Assembly: GCF_039555335.1 (NCBI RefSeq)
Contig: NC_092636.1
Span: 60,391,991-60,455,990 of the forward strand
Direction: 5' to 3'
Source of the DNA: Amphiura filiformis
Taxonomy: Eukaryota > Echinodermata > Ophiuroidea > Amphilepidida > Amphiuridae
Length of the DNA stretch: 64,000 nt
Part shown: in pieces, positions 12,901-63,998 of the stretch
How positions within the stretch are numbered: the stretch's first letter is position 1
Layout: each line of letters begins with the position of its first letter
Notes under the pieces: model-generated
What the model saw: only the letters and a program-made list of their open reading frames with translations
Database searches by the model: none
What the model was told of the DNA's origin: nothing
Program-made: the position numbers and the translations under genes

Positions 12901-14400
12901 AACCTGGAAAAAGGGCTCACTACCCATCTCGCAATATTAGACTTTTCAAAAGCCTTTGATAAGGTGCCGCATGAGAGGCTTTTGTCCAAACTTCACACTT
13001 ATGGTATTAGACGTTCACTCCTCGCCTGGCTCAACAATTTTCTCACTAATCGCAACCAGCACGTTGTTTGTGATGGAGAAAAATCATCGCCTCGAGAAAG
13101 TGCTTTCAGGTGTGCCGCAGGGAACGGTCTTAGGGCGCTCCTATTTTTGCTGTATATAAATGACTTGCCAAATAACCTGTCAAGCTCGGTGAGACTTTTC
13201 ACGACGATTGCTTAGTTTACACTGCTGGGAGGGACAACACCCATGTCGCAACTCTCCAAGAAGACCTTGTTAAACTCCAAGACTGGCAGGATAAATGGCT
13301 GATGTCATTCAATCCAGCGAAATGTAACACCATGCGAATTTCCTATAAAAAGGAGCCCCCAACGCACTCATTTACTTTTTTTGTGGCGAGACTCTGCAAG
13401 AGGTAGATTCCAATCCATATTTAGGGGTTGAAATTGATATATAAAATGACTTGGAGTGTCCACATCAAAAACACAATTAATAAAGGCGAACAAGGTGCTC
13501 GGCTTTCTCAGGAGGAATTTTTGGTTCTGTACAACCGACGTGAAAACTTGCACATATAATATGCTGGTGCGACCTATATTGGAATATGCCAGTATTGTTT
13601 GGGACCCCATACCCAAATACATAAGCACAGAATCGAAATGGTGCAGAGGAGAGCAGCCAGATTTTGTAGCCGAAACTTTAGCAGATACAGCAGTGTCACA
13701 GATATGTTAACTAAATTGAACTGGGAAACATTAGAAAAAAGAAGAAAGAATGACAGACTTACAATGATGTATAAAATTTCAAATGGACTGGTCGGGGTCA
13801 AGAGCGAGGATTATCTGATTCCTTCACAAGTCACCAGAACCAGGAGAAGCCATCTTCATAAATATCAAAGGCAACACACCAGACTCAATATCAACAAGTT
13901 TTCATACTTCAACCAAACAATCCCAGACTGGAACAAGCTGCCCGGGAAGTCACAGCAGCATCTACATTAGAGATTTTAAACAAAAACTGAACAATTGTTA
14001 GAAGTTCTCAAGTTAGTCCTGTAAGCGCGTCAAGTCAATATAATCTAATGAAGTTGGCGAAATGTGGACAATTTGTCTACCCTACCGACGACAACCGAAA
14101 CTGAAACTGAAACTGAAACATTTAATATGACATGCATGTATACATGTAACTGTGTAACATGCATGCATGGTAAATTTACATGTTATGGATGTTGTTGAAT
14201 TCGACAGGTTCGAATTGATCATCATTTTTAACAGAGATTTAAAAGCATTTCAACATCCAGTTTTAGTAATTTATTTTGATAAGTGATTCAGCGGGAAAAC
14301 ATGCGTCATACCTTACACCTTGGCTCGATTGTGAGCGCTGGCAGAGATGAATTCTAAGCTCTTTTAGATGCTGAGGGAACCTTCTTGCAGCAGCAGCCAT
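6836..14400 (-). CDS. NDUFA2: NDUFA2, complex I accessory subunit (whole gene, 3 exons)
   Basis: Joining 14400-14312, 7662-7556 and 6927-6836 on the minus strand gives a complete 95-residue protein (human NDUFA2 has 99). Both introns are GT-AG and the phases agree. Family hallmarks are visible: RIHLCQRS near residue 16 with Cys20, KKANP near 41, PILVRECS with Cys54, then QPKLYARF. The two cysteines correspond to the pair known to form a disulphide in the thioredoxin-like L51/S25/CI-B8 fold. The protein is an accessory subunit of mitochondrial NADH:ubiquinone oxidoreductase, located in the matrix arm. Intron 1 (7663-14311) is swollen to 6.6 kb by a LINE and other repeats. Intron 2 (6928-7555) is short. 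A polyA signal follows the stop. The identification rests on my recall of the family sequence and matches along the full length. Confidence 0.95.
7556..7662 (-). CDS. NDUFA2: NDUFA2 exon 2
   Basis: The acceptor is TTACAG and the donor is GTAAG. It encodes residues 30-65 with [24 protein letters not shown] and PKLYARF, the core of the L51/S25/CI-B8 domain, and ends with one base of codon 66. Confidence 0.95.
7765..7930. repeat. Low-complexity A/T homopolymer tracts
   Basis: Several runs of A or T of more than ten bases lie just upstream of NDUFA2 exon 2, in intron 1. They are simple sequence with no further meaning visible. Confidence 0.7.
8228..8598. mobile_element. Short TIR element with possible TA target duplication
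   Basis: TTCTGTCGGTC near 8228-8240 is inverted at 8586-8598 with one mismatch over about 14 bases, and both ends are flanked by TA. At 371 bp with no coding capacity, it looks like a Tc1/mariner-type MITE. The TIR is short, so a chance match is possible. Confidence 0.5.
8599..9274. other. No gene recognised in NDUFA2 intron 1
   Basis: Sequence between the short TIR element and the 26-bp inverted pair. It could be part of the 5' untranslated region of the downstream LINE, but I see no promoter motif or boundary that settles this. Confidence 0.35.
9275..10331. mobile_element. Putative 1.06-kb element with 26-bp inverted ends
   Basis: 9275-9300 and 10306-10331 are inverted copies matching at 23 of 26 positions, sharing TTTTGAACTCGCCACCC. 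Between them lie AT-rich sequence and a small CCGCCTCAAC repeat near 10077. No transposase is visible. It may be a non-autonomous DNA element next to, or inserted in, the LINE 5' region. Confidence 0.45.
10475..11207 (+). pseudogene. LINE ORF region: 2A-like motif plus two PHD fingers
   Basis: The first frame (10475 to about 10915) carries [18 protein letters not shown], then the first half of a Cys/His finger (CTTC, CNDC, H, C). A shift near 10915 moves the reading to the next frame, which completes that finger (WFCENC, ending 10952). The second finger follows (10962-11117: CGSC, CDLC, H..C, CTAC). A TGA at 11205-11207 closes this frame just where the endonuclease frame begins. PHD fingers occur in ORF1 proteins of CR1 elements. 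The pairing with a 2A-like motif is the notable point. Confidence 0.75.
10724..10780 (+). other. 2A-like ribosome-skipping motif (DISLNPGP)
   Basis: The codons spell a hydrophobic run, then GDISLNPGP; the predicted Gly/Pro separation point is at 10778. The canonical motif is D-V/I-E-x-N-P-G-P. Here Ser replaces Glu while the hydrophobic upstream stretch is kept. 2A-like sequences are known in APE-type retrotransposons of sea urchins and other animals. Whether this variant is active cannot be judged from sequence. Confidence 0.6.
11204..12133 (+). pseudogene. LINE APE-type endonuclease region
   Basis: The uninterrupted frame carries all the endonuclease signatures in order: [36 protein letters not shown] and GLGDHD. 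These correspond to the catalytic Asn, Glu, Tyr, Asp/Asn and His of the AP-endonuclease fold. There is no clear ATG at the start, so the frame probably continued from upstream. It drops out of frame near 12090, before the spacer that leads to the reverse transcriptase. Confidence 0.85.
12134..13970 (+). pseudogene. LINE reverse transcriptase, multiply frameshifted
   Basis: The pieces read in different frames: a spacer with [11 protein letters not shown] and [10 protein letters not shown], then [35 protein letters not shown] and [11 protein letters not shown] (palm motif A). [10 protein letters not shown] is in another frame near 13110, YINDLP near 13155, and a shifted catalytic box near 13198-13212 whose in-phase reading would end HDDCL. 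The thumb and C-terminal part ([30 protein letters not shown]) spans about 13480-13960. Shifts are visible near 12515, 13110, 13195 and 13580. Confidence 0.85.
14095..14120 (+). repeat. LINE 3' microsatellite tail (CTGAAA)n
   Basis: About four units of a six-base CTGAAA repeat end the LINE, in place of poly(A). This is the usual form of a CR1/L2-like 3' end and marks the right boundary of the insertion. Confidence 0.7.
14312..14400 (-). CDS. NDUFA2: NDUFA2 exon 1 (coding part)
   Basis: Starts with ATG at 14400-14398 and encodes residues 1-29 ([10 protein letters not shown]... to SSQGV) plus two bases of Arg30. The donor is GTATGA. A second possible donor lies five bases earlier, but only the chosen one keeps the family sequence QGVR and the phase of exon 2. 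The N-terminal Ala-rich start resembles the vertebrate protein. Confidence 0.93.
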
Positions 14401-17023
14401 TTTGGATTGCCGAAATATCTCATCCCCAGCGTGCAACTTCCAAAATATATGCCCAATAAGCTTATTAACTCGCCCGGTAAAATGTACTTATGCGTGTTTA
14501 TGAGAGTATATTCATGACTGTCAGTGTTTCTATTTTATAACTAGAATTCCCGTCGTCTGCTGTCGTCTATACAGGGTGTATCAAAAAGTTAAAGTAGGCC
14601 TATACAGTTTTTCGCTTGTTGATTTTGACAAAATTGGTTGTCGGAATTGAAAAATGGGGCAATCAAAACCGACATTCTGACAAAACTATGATATAGAGCC
14701 CAATATGATGTGCTTTTGAAAGTTGGGAAATATCTTTCGTTAACGAAAATAGTAGGCCTATGTTAGGCCTACTTTAAAAAGCTAAAACATTGACCCCAGA
14801 AAAAGCTCGCGGGCGAGTTGAAGCATGTGAAAATCGAAATCATACACTAGAAGCCTAAATTTCACACCTAAGTTTAACACCAGGGTTTGAAAAAAAAATA
14901 TACAGTAGGCCTACCAAGCATTAGGCTATAGTTTTCTTCTGACATGAAAATTATTGCTTTTCATTTGACCGAGAAAAGTAATTATGAAGTGAAAAGGTGT
15001 AGGCCTAACTAAAAAGTTTGCTTAATTCAACACTGAATTCGAAAGTTTCAAGCGCCTGCAGTGGGAGTAGCACGAGAAAATTTATGTTGGCCCTAAAGGC
15101 CAATAATGCTAAAAGTCGAAGAGGTGAAAAGTGTGCGCGTAGAACGCAAAATTTAGCTAGCTCAATTATTAGCAGATTTATTTGGGGGCTGATTTTGAAA
15201 AAGTGGACCTTTTTTTTTCCTTCAAACTTTTGACCTTTTTGGACTGGGGGAGAATTTGGCCCTTTTTTGACCAAAAAGGCATATGATAAAACCCAATTTT
15301 TTTCGCTCGCTATACGCTAGACTACTCCGTAGTCCACTTGCCCATAAGTGCATACTCTAGATATTGCATTTAAGCTTAAAACTCCGATTTAAATATCTAA
15401 TGACAATTCAATGACGTTTCCTTCACACATTAGGGCCTAAAGGCTTAATGTACGATTTCCTTCAAATTTTAAATTTGTCATTATATACTCAAAATGCTGA
15501 AATAATACTAGTAATAATTATCGGGAATGGTTTCTGTTAATTTTGAGCTAAAATAACGAGGTAAAGTGAAAGAAACACTGCTTGTTATTTTGGCCGTTTA
15601 ACACGCAGTTCTATGGGAGGACATAAGGGAGTGTTCATTAATACTTTTTGACCCCCCCTCGATGGACCGCTAAACTTTTTTGACCCCCCTCTTTTGACAG
15701 ACAAAACTTTTTTGACCCCCCCCCCCTTATCGTATAACAAACATACTTATTACTAATAGGCCCTATAGTGTTGTTTCCAGTGGTGTGGTATCTGTTTCAC
15801 ATTGAGGGAGGCAAATGTTTGAAACATTCTCATTGGGACAATTGCGCATGAAATATATACAAGCACAAGGAAATTTTCATTTTATACTTAATTTAGATTT
15901 GTCCCAAAATCAAGGTGTTTATCTGATTTTACAGGGATAAATGAATTATTTGGAGGTTTATAGGCACATCAGCATAATTTGGATCCGTGGCTATTATGAT
16001 AGTACAAATGCGCGCAAACCGCACAAAGAATTTGGCCATATTGAGGTTTGAATGGTCAAATATTGTTTATATTGGAACAAATTTAATATGCAAAAAGCTA
16101 AAATGGTCAAATGTGAGATTAATTTGGTCACGCAAATGTACACAGGTATCAGTTTTGGCCCCCAAAGACCGTGGTATGGGCCTATGTGTGCAAAATAATT
16201 GTGCAATGAGAAATCGTAAACTGAAGTGTGCAGTTTACGTGCAAAGAAATTCAATTTATTTGCAATATTTTCTTGATCTTGATTTAGTTGTATTTTGATC
16301 AGATTGGTACATAATCATATTTGTAGCCTACTTTGAAGAGATATAAAATTCTATGATAAAAAGTGCCAGTATTTCCAACCCAGATGTTGCATGTTGCTGA
16401 TCATCTTTAAGGTTAAATGCAATTGATTTTCAAGGCTTGATTCCAGAGGGGCGGAAGTTAATAATGGAAACAGCCATGCAGAAAAGAATGAACTCACGCG
16501 TACAATAATGTATCAATCTGAACTAGAACACGGACAAACCGCGGCTCGTGAGTCATCCTATATGTTGATCTTCTCTGGTTGCAGGGATAGGGAAGGGGCG
16601 ACCATGATAGGACCATATGGGCTGATGCGGGGGGTGATTGTGGGCAGCCGTTTTCGGCAATTTTACTTTGGATTTTCTAAATTTTCAATTTTTAAAATTA
16701 TCCTGGATGATATCTGTCGTGAAATAAATCAAGGCTTCTATAGGCTAGCCCTAGTATGCCTATTTATACCCTGATTATGCAATATATAGACCTACAACAA
16801 TAACTACAACAACAGTAACAAAACCAACAACCAATATTTTGTTAATCTAATTTGTAAAAATATATTCATAGGCCGCGCCTAGACTATTATAGCCTAAAAA
16901 TTCCTGAATTATATAATGAAAAAAAAAACGGGCAAAAACAATCAATCGCTGCAGTCAGAAAGAAAGAAACGAACAAGAAAAAAGAAAAAAATGAGAGAAA
17001 AATAAAATAAAATAGATGGAATG
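14401..17023. other. No gene recognised; repeat remnants
   Basis: The NDUFA2 promoter should lie in the first few hundred bases, but I see no TATA box or other decisive motif. Several TAGGCCTA octamers occur at 14597-15005. The stretch 15187-15215 resembles the core of the TIR element at 37326-37517. C-rich tracts next to TTTTTTGA occur at 15641-15731. No exon is convincing. Confidence 0.45.
15641..15731. repeat. TTTTTTGACCCCCC tandem words
   Basis: Three units combine an ACTTTTTTGA word with a run of C. Similar words occur at 18897-18985, 29340-29500 and inside other elements here. It is probably a fragment of the C/G-tract TIR element family, but I find no paired ends. Confidence 0.5.
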
Positions 17024-17130
17024 GACCACATAGGGACTCGAACACGTACCAACGTTTTCCAGCTCAAAACTATAGAATTATATAGTCGAACGTGAGCCCA
17101 GCGCGCTAACCGATTGAGCTACTGAGTGAT
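17024..17130 (-). repeat. tRNA-like sequence (SINE head or tRNA pseudogene)
   Basis: The minus strand has a good A box (TAGCTCAATCGG) and B box (GTTCGAGTCCC), but with an unusually long gap between them, holding a TATATAATTCTATA palindrome. The acceptor ends pair poorly. T-rich runs that could stop Pol III follow at lower coordinates. It could be a tRNA pseudogene with an insert or the head of a SINE. Confidence 0.4.
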
Positions 17131-17195
17131 CTGTGAATTGTGAAATCGATTGATCTCAAACTGACTATTATGGAATAGTGCATACCAGGCTCTTA

Positions 17196-17688
17196 GGGGC
17201 TGGCATTTTCTTCGGAAGGGGGGGTCACAAAAATACTGGGGGGTCATAGAATTTTCAGACCAAAAATAGGGGGTTATAATTTTTTAACACCCAAAATAGG
17301 GGGGGTTATAGAATTATTTAGGGCTGGTGACTTAAAATTTTCGCGCGCTGTGCGCGCATTCTTTAACTTCGCAGTCGAAATGTGCGTACAATCTATGCAA
17401 AATTTTTACACGCTCCACGCGCCTTCTTTACACTTACAATAAAAATTTTACCCCGCTCCACACACTTTCTTCACTTTTAAGTTTTGACGCGCTCCGCGCC
17501 TTAGTTCCGGCAATGAATAATTTTTCTTGAGTCTGTGTAGTTGGAAGGGGGGGGGGGGTCATAAAATTTTTCGACCCGCGATAGGGGGTCGTAAAAATGT
17601 TGCCCGCGATAGGGGGGTCATAAAAAATTGACTCCGGTCACCGACATATTTGTGACCCCCCCCACCTTCCGAAGAAAATGCCAGCCCC
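17196..17688. mobile_element. C/G-tract TIR element, target duplication CTTA
   Basis: Inverted ends of about 24 bp or more begin GGGGCTGGCATTTTC. Perfect CTTA copies flank both sides (17192-17195 and 17689-17692). The 493-bp interior has G runs next to TCATAAA/ATTTT words and GCGCGC words. No coding capacity. Confidence 0.8.
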
Positions 17689-17692
17689 CTTA

Positions 17693-19130
17693 TGATAAAC
17701 AATCTCATCACCGCTGTAAATGTCGGAGGTATCGATGGCGAAAAACCTCGATTTTTGCAAAAGTAGCTTAAATTTGGAGTGAAATTCAAATGGGAAAGGA
17801 ATCGACATACTTTTGAGAAATAATGTAGGCAGTTAGAAATCAAAATTAATGTTCCACAATCCAGATATCGATAATGTAACATAACAGTGTTTTGTGGTAC
17901 AAGATTCTCGAAAATTGTTCCTAAAAACGGGCTAATAAAATTTAATCGGTACTGTTTTTGGTTCTTCCCCATGGCAACATTATTTCTTTGGTCGATTTGT
18001 AGTTCAATACAAAAAGGAGAAAACAATCACTCGGCGTAGTTTTATACGGAGCGAAAATAAAAAAAAAACTGCATGGAACGTGTTTTTGATCTTGTGAACA
18101 CGGTGCGTAAAAATGATTTAAACGAAGGATTTTCAAACGGATTCTAAAAATTTGTATAAAGACACAAAAATAATGTTAAGATACGTCCATGCACCAACAT
18201 TTGACTCACTGCGATATTTGATTGCTGAGAAAACGCGGTTTTAGCATGTTTAGAGAACAACTTTATACGTGTTTTATACGTTTTTTATACGTTTCTTCGT
18301 GTAATCTTAATGTTATATTAAAGCCATATTTTAACATTTGCTGATGAGAACGCCCTCAAAAAATTTTTAAATTCAGGTTTTTACACGATTGTAATGTACT
18401 TTAGTAAACAAAGATTCTCTGCAAAAATCAAGACTTTAGGTGCTGTAGTTTTGTCAAAATCCGAGATTTTGAATAAACCGCCTGAATCAGCGTTTTATTA
18501 TTACGATAGAAATATTAGTCGAACGCGTATGCGATGTCAACACAGTACTACGTACACGGCGTGCGGGACACACACACACGCCAGAGGGTCGTACCATATT
18601 ACAACTGCCGGCGTGACATGCATTGGCGCTAGTTGTAAATTCCGATTTTCTTTGCTTTACCTCACTTGTTCGGCTCAAAATTAAAAGGGGACATATATAT
18701 CTGACAGTAAATGCTAATATTTTATTGAAAATTAATACTAATCTATTTTTAAAGAAATGTTATAATATGGCTTTAATTAATAGATATATGTACACTAAGT
18801 GCCATCATTTTTTCAAACAAAAGCACTGAAAACCAAAACTTGGCCATTTTAAAAGTGATATAGAGGGTCTCAATGCGCGCGAAGCGCGCGAAAATTTTGG
18901 GTTTTGAAGAGGAAAACTTTTTTGGCCCCCCTTTCCTACCACCTAAAACTTTTTGGTCCCCCCTCTTTTAAGACCCCCCTCCCTTTTTACCAATTCTTTG
19001 AATTATGACTTTTGTCGAACTTTGCTCTGTTTGGCTGATTCCATTTAGGTACAAGTTGTGACATGTGTAAACATTACAAATAATATATGCCAAAAAATCA
19101 GGTTTGAAAAAAATTAACCAAATTCATATT
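17693..19130. other. No gene recognised
   Basis: AT-rich sequence. A stretch of CpG-containing words occurs at 18520-18620, and a C-tract repeat fragment (TTTTGGCCCCCC, TTTTGGTCCCCC) at 18897-18985. No exon with credible borders and no RNA gene. Confidence 0.4.
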
Positions 19131-19514
19131 AGGCCAAGTAAAATAAAAAACATGTTTCACGTCCGGGTTTTTGAAAAAAAGGAGGAAGAGGGGGCTTTTT
19201 TATTTTTTATTTTTTATCGCAAAATCAGTGTAAATACCCATAATTAGAGCTGTTTTAGGGTATACAATAATGCCTGGAAAAAGGAGGAGGTCTCTTTTTA
19301 TTTGTTGTTCTGAGGGATAGGCCCCCTTTAACTATCACAAAACCTTATAAAAGTGTTGCTTGTGTATTAGCAAGGCTATAGAAAGCATCTCTACTTCCTA
19401 GACATATGTGTTGAAAAGTTATAACTGAATTTCAAAAAATAAAAATTGAATTGAAGAAACCTCAAAAAAGGAAGCGGGAGGGGACGTGAAACATGTTTTA
19501 TTTTTTATTTGGCC
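19131..19514. mobile_element. TIR element with 33-bp inverted ends
   Basis: 19131-19163 and 19482-19514 are inverted copies sharing ACATGTTTCACGTCC and the outer GGCCAA. The 384-bp interior is purine-rich and non-coding. It lies directly beside the 3' end of the minus-strand LINE, so one may have inserted next to the other. Confidence 0.7.
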
Positions 19515-19530
19515 TTATAAGATCGTACAT

Positions 19531-19560
19531 TATTCACCTGTATTCACCTGTATTCACCTG
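19531..19560 (-). repeat. LINE 3' tail, three 10-bp units
   Basis: Three direct copies of TATTCACCTG as read on the plus strand. This marks the 3' terminus of the minus-strand LINE. Short microsatellite tails of this sort characterise CR1-like elements. Confidence 0.75.
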
Positions 19561-19617
19561 TCTTCTCGGGCTCTGATGGAGGCTATAAAAAGCCTATAAA
19601 ATGCCCACCTTAAACAT

Positions 19618-20732
19618 CTAAATTACACTGCATAGCCTAATAAGTGAGAAGGAGTTAGTAAACTGACTTCTGCTGCCAATCGGGTCCAATTCCATATGTG
19701 TACTTGTTGTACCACTTGAGAGAGCCGCGTCGACACCATTCTTGAATTCGTTGACTGATTTGGCTGTTACTACATCGTCCGGGAGCTTATTCCACGGAGT
19801 TACTACTCTTTGGGTGAATGAATTTGACCTTAAGCTGAGTCTTGAATGCCTCTTCTGAATTTTCATACTATTGCCTCTTGTTCTCCCTTCTTTAGCCAAC
19901 ACAAATAAAGCCTCTTTCTGAACATCATTGAAGCCATGCATTATTTTGTAGACTTGAATCAAGTCACCTCTTACTCTCCTATATGCCAATGATGGCAACT
20001 TCAATGCTTCTAATCTCTCTGCATAGCTGAGTTCCTTCAGTTCAGGGACTATCTTAGTGGCTCTCCTCTGTACTTTCTCGACACTCAATCTGTCCTTATG
20101 AAATGCTGGGTGCCATATGCAATTGGCATATTCCACATGTGGTCTGACCAGGGTTTTGTAGAGAATCTGAAACATCTCTCTGTCCATATAATCAAAAGAT
20201 CTCTTGATTACACCTGTAATCCTGTTAGCTCTAGATGTTATAAGGCCAACATGCTTACTGAACTTCAGTGAAGGATCAAATAGCACACCAAGATCTTTTT
20301 CTTCATTCAACTCAACTAAGTTTCTGCTCACACCATCTTCCTGCATACTGTAAACATGTTTACTACTCTGCTGGCCATAATGCATGACACCACATTTTCC
20401 TACGTTAAATCTCAGTAACCATTTATCTGACCATTCACATAAGCTGTCAAGATCCTTCTGAAGGTACCTGCAATCTTCTTCATCATGGACTGCTGTGAAA
20501 ACTTTCGTATCATCTGCAAATATTTTCACATTTCCGTCTACTATATCCGGCAAGTCATTAATGAAGATCACAAAGAGGATCGGGCCTAGCACACTGCCCT
20601 GAGGAATTCCACTCACCACATCCTCCCATGTAGACCCTTTGCCATTAATCACCACCTTCTGTTGTCTTCCCATCAAGAAGCTCTCAATCCAACTTAACAC
20701 TCTTCCTTGAATACCATATGCTGCTAACTTCT
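19618..20732 (-). pseudogene. LINE ORF2 part 2: RT palm/thumb and C-terminus
   Basis: It continues the RT in the shifted frame with YGIQGRVLSWIESFL, SGIPQGSVLGPILF, INDLP, the catalytic KIFADDTKVF, DKWLLRFNVGKC and KDLGVLFD. The conserved C-terminal TLVRPHVEYANCIW, VQRRATK and TPWNKLPDDVV follow. The stop codon is at 19618-19620. All palm catalytic residues (Asp of motif A, the FADD box) are present. Confidence 0.9.
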
Positions 20733-22357
20733 TCAGTAGTCGTTGATGGGGACACTGTCGAAAGCCTTCTTAAAATCTAGGTAAACTACATCAATTCCTC
20801 CACCTTCGTCTAACATGCTTGTCCAGATCTCAACAATCTCCAATAATTGTGTAACACACGAACGGCCTGTCCTAAAGCCATGCTGGTCCTCGCTAAGTAA
20901 TTGCCTTTCATCCAAATACTTCATTACATGGTCTCTGATGATGGTTTCCATCACTTTACACACAACTGATGTTAGGCTGACTGGCCTGTAGTTCCCAGGA
21001 GATGTCTTCTTACCCTTCTTAAACAAAGCAGTAACATGCGCTATCTTCCATTCACTAGGTAATTTGCCTTCCTTGATAGACTTATTGAAAATTATCTGCA
21101 ACGGCTTTGATATCTCTTCTGCAGCTTCCTTCAGAATTCTCGGGTGAAGACCATCAGGTCCAGGAGATTTAGACGGGTTCAAATTCTTCAATTTCTTCAA
21201 AATATCTTCCTCTGAAATGCTAATGTCCGAGAGTATATCCCCTATAACTGTCGCCTCTGGATCTGGGACATCTGTAGTGTCCTCATCAGTAAAGACACTG
21301 GCGAAGAATTTATTCAAAATCTCTGCTTTGTCTTCATCTGTATGTGCAAAACTACCATCTTCCTTCTCCAAATCATGAATGCCTGTCTTTGTCTTAGTCT
21401 TTGAACGCACATATTTCCAGAAACTCTTCGGATTCTTCTTAATATCAGCAGCTAATTTCTTTTCAAAAGACTTCTTTGCAAACCTCACCTCCTTGGATGC
21501 TGCATTCCTAGCTCTCTTATAATTCACAAAGTCCTGGTACTGCCTTGTATTACTATATCTTTTCCAAGCATGATATTTCTTCTTAACTTTCTTCATGGCT
21601 TCATTAGACATCCATAGTGGCTTCCATTTCTTCCCTTCTTTACTTGCTCTGGGTGGTTTTGTCTTAGGTATATTTCTTTCCATTGCTGTTCCGAGAAGAT
21701 TGGTAAATACATTCCATGCTACATCAACTGAATATGGGGTCAACTCCTCCTCCCACTGCACACTAGACAAATCCTCATTCAGCTTCTTGTAATCTCCTTT
21801 ATCATACTTATACCGCCCAACAAATTCCTCGCTAGAGAAGTCTTTGTAGCAAATTAACTCAAAATGTATCACCACATGGTCGCTCTTGCCTAAGGGGCTA
21901 CTATCGGTCACATCACAAATCATGGCCTCATCATTGGTCAAAATCAAGTCAAGACGGCTGGGTTTTTGACCATGTCTAAATCTAGTGCAGAACTCCACCA
22001 TCTGGTACAAAAAGTTATCCTGTAAACAGTCAAGAAATGCCCAACCGGGGTGACTGACTCCAGCATTACATGTCCATGACTGCCAGTCAACTTCTGGAAA
22101 GTTAAAGTCACCAACTATAAGTAGATGAGAGTTCTGCCTGGTACATGCTTTGTTTATAAGTTGATTCAGCTGCTGATTATTTCCCATGGATGAATTTGGG
22201 CTTCTGTAGATACAGCCTAACAACAACTTGTCACCATCTTTCAGTCTTATTTCGCACCACATGGACTCTCTAAAAGCTTCATCTGTCAGGTCATCAACCT
22301 TAATAGCCTTCAACTCACTTCTTATGTAAACACAAATTCCTCTTCCTTTTGGTTCAG
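20733..22357 (-). pseudogene. LINE ORF2 part 1: C-terminal APE and RT fingers/palm A
   Basis: Open from about 22357. It carries GRGICVYIRSE, CIYRSPNSS, IVGDFNFPEVDW, SRLDLILTN and LGKSDHVV (the later APE motifs; NxxS and ETWL are lost). The RT entry follows with [29 protein letters not shown] and LDFKKAFDSVP. The frame ends after DSVPINDY because one C is missing from the run after GTC. The other frame continues with the expected HQRLLKKL sequence. Confidence 0.88.
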
Positions 22358-22951
22358 ATTATGACTTTAATTGGTCTAGGAATATTTGCGCACCCTGAGG
22401 CTTATAATTAATATTAGGATGTTTCTGAAATTAGAAACACCAAAGTATCCCAGAATGCCATTCGGCACACCGGACAAAATTCAAGATGGCTGCAATCTGT
22501 GGAAAATGAGATTATTTTTTTCTCTTTACTTTAACATCTTTACAGTGCGAAGTGCGGCTGTTTAGCACTTTTTACAATGATGGTACATCGGCGGAAAATG
22601 TATACATTCGACACATCTACGTTACTTTCTTTGTTGTGGTAAATTATAAGAAAGAACTCGTGAGGGAAACTCAAATTACGTTGCCACAGACGCTCAAAAC
22701 TCGATTGCTTAGTTTTACATTGACTTTGATCTGCACATTAACAACGTTGTTATAACAATGTATGAAAATGTATTGGTTTAAATACGTAAATTGTCTATTT
22801 TATAACATAATCGTTTAACATACAGCTTCACATCACAAGACAAGATTTTTAATTTTATTCCAAATCAGACTGAATCAGAGAAATCAATCAATTTTCACTG
22901 TCGTCACATTCAAAATCTTGCTCATCAAGAACAAGCCCACAACAAGTCAAA
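22358..22951 (+). promoter_or_regulatory. Probable NEK1 5' region with YY1-like site
   Basis: Between the LINE and the NEK1 ATG. CAAGATGGCTGC at about 22484 resembles a YY1 core, often found near start sites of TATA-less animal genes. The transcription start and any upstream non-coding exon cannot be placed. CCAAATCAG near 22860 could be an acceptor of a 5' UTR exon running into the ATG. Confidence 0.35.
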
Positions 22952-63506
<40,555 letters not shown>

Positions 63507-63789
63507 GTGCTTACATGCATGCAAACTTGATTTCATTTCATTTTTTTTTTTTTTTTAGGTTTCCTTAATTTTAATTGGTTAGACCTTATTACAGCATGCT
63601 CTGTGTGTCAGTAACACTAAGCTTGATATAATATATATAGCCTGCTGTTTCATACAGCAAATTTCTGGCTTTTTGCTTCTTTTGAGATTTTAGCATTTGC
63701 AGAAGGCTCATATTTTTCTAATAACCCCAGTAAAATTTAAGGCCTGAGATGTATTCCATCAGATCCCACTTGGTGGTATACCACCCCTG

Positions 63790-63998
63790 CTATAGAGGCC
63801 GTCAGCCTTTCACCATCTTGTGGGTACAAACGATCTGCGTGTTCATGCATCGGACACTACGCACAGGGCGCAGCTTGCCATGCAGCTGTTATCACACGTC
63901 GATGCAGTGATTTTGCTGTTCACGTATGGAGATCGCGACCGTCACAGCATGTACCCACAAGATGGCGGCATATGACGTCACGCTGACGGCCTCTATTG
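63790..63998. mobile_element. MITE at right edge, about 37-bp TIRs
   Basis: 63790-63827 and 63951-63998 are inverted copies sharing ATAGAGGCCGTCAGC and CATCTTGTGGGTAC. The interior is CpG-rich. The element lies in the NEK1 intron after exon 29. Confidence 0.75.

Larger units (their letters stand above)
10332..14120 (+). mobile_element. Decayed CR1-type non-LTR retrotransposon (PHD-APE-RT) with 2A-like motif
   Basis: In order on the plus strand: a 2A-like motif (10724-10780), two PHD-type zinc fingers (10796-11117, split by a frameshift), an APE-type endonuclease (11204-12133), a reverse transcriptase (about 12140-13970, broken into several frames) and a 3' tail of CTGAAA units. No poly(A) tail is present, as expected for CR1/L2-like clades. 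It sits in NDUFA2 intron 1, antisense to the gene. At least six frame disruptions show it is dead. The 5' boundary is uncertain. Confidence 0.85.
19531..22357 (-). mobile_element. 5'-truncated CR1-type LINE, nearly intact
   Basis: The minus-strand non-LTR element runs from the middle of the APE endonuclease (its first half is missing at about 22357) through a full reverse transcriptase to a 3' tail of three ten-base units (19531-19560). Only one frame break is obvious, near 20730. The 5' truncation is typical of target-primed reverse transcription, and the low decay points to a younger insertion than the LINE in NDUFA2. It ends about 600 bp upstream of the NEK1 start codon, in the opposite orientation. 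Confidence 0.88.

Noticed and set aside
14312-14316. Alternative NDUFA2 exon 1 donor five bases upstream (GTAAGG)
   Set aside because: It would break the reading frame into exon 2 and lose the conserved QGVR junction.
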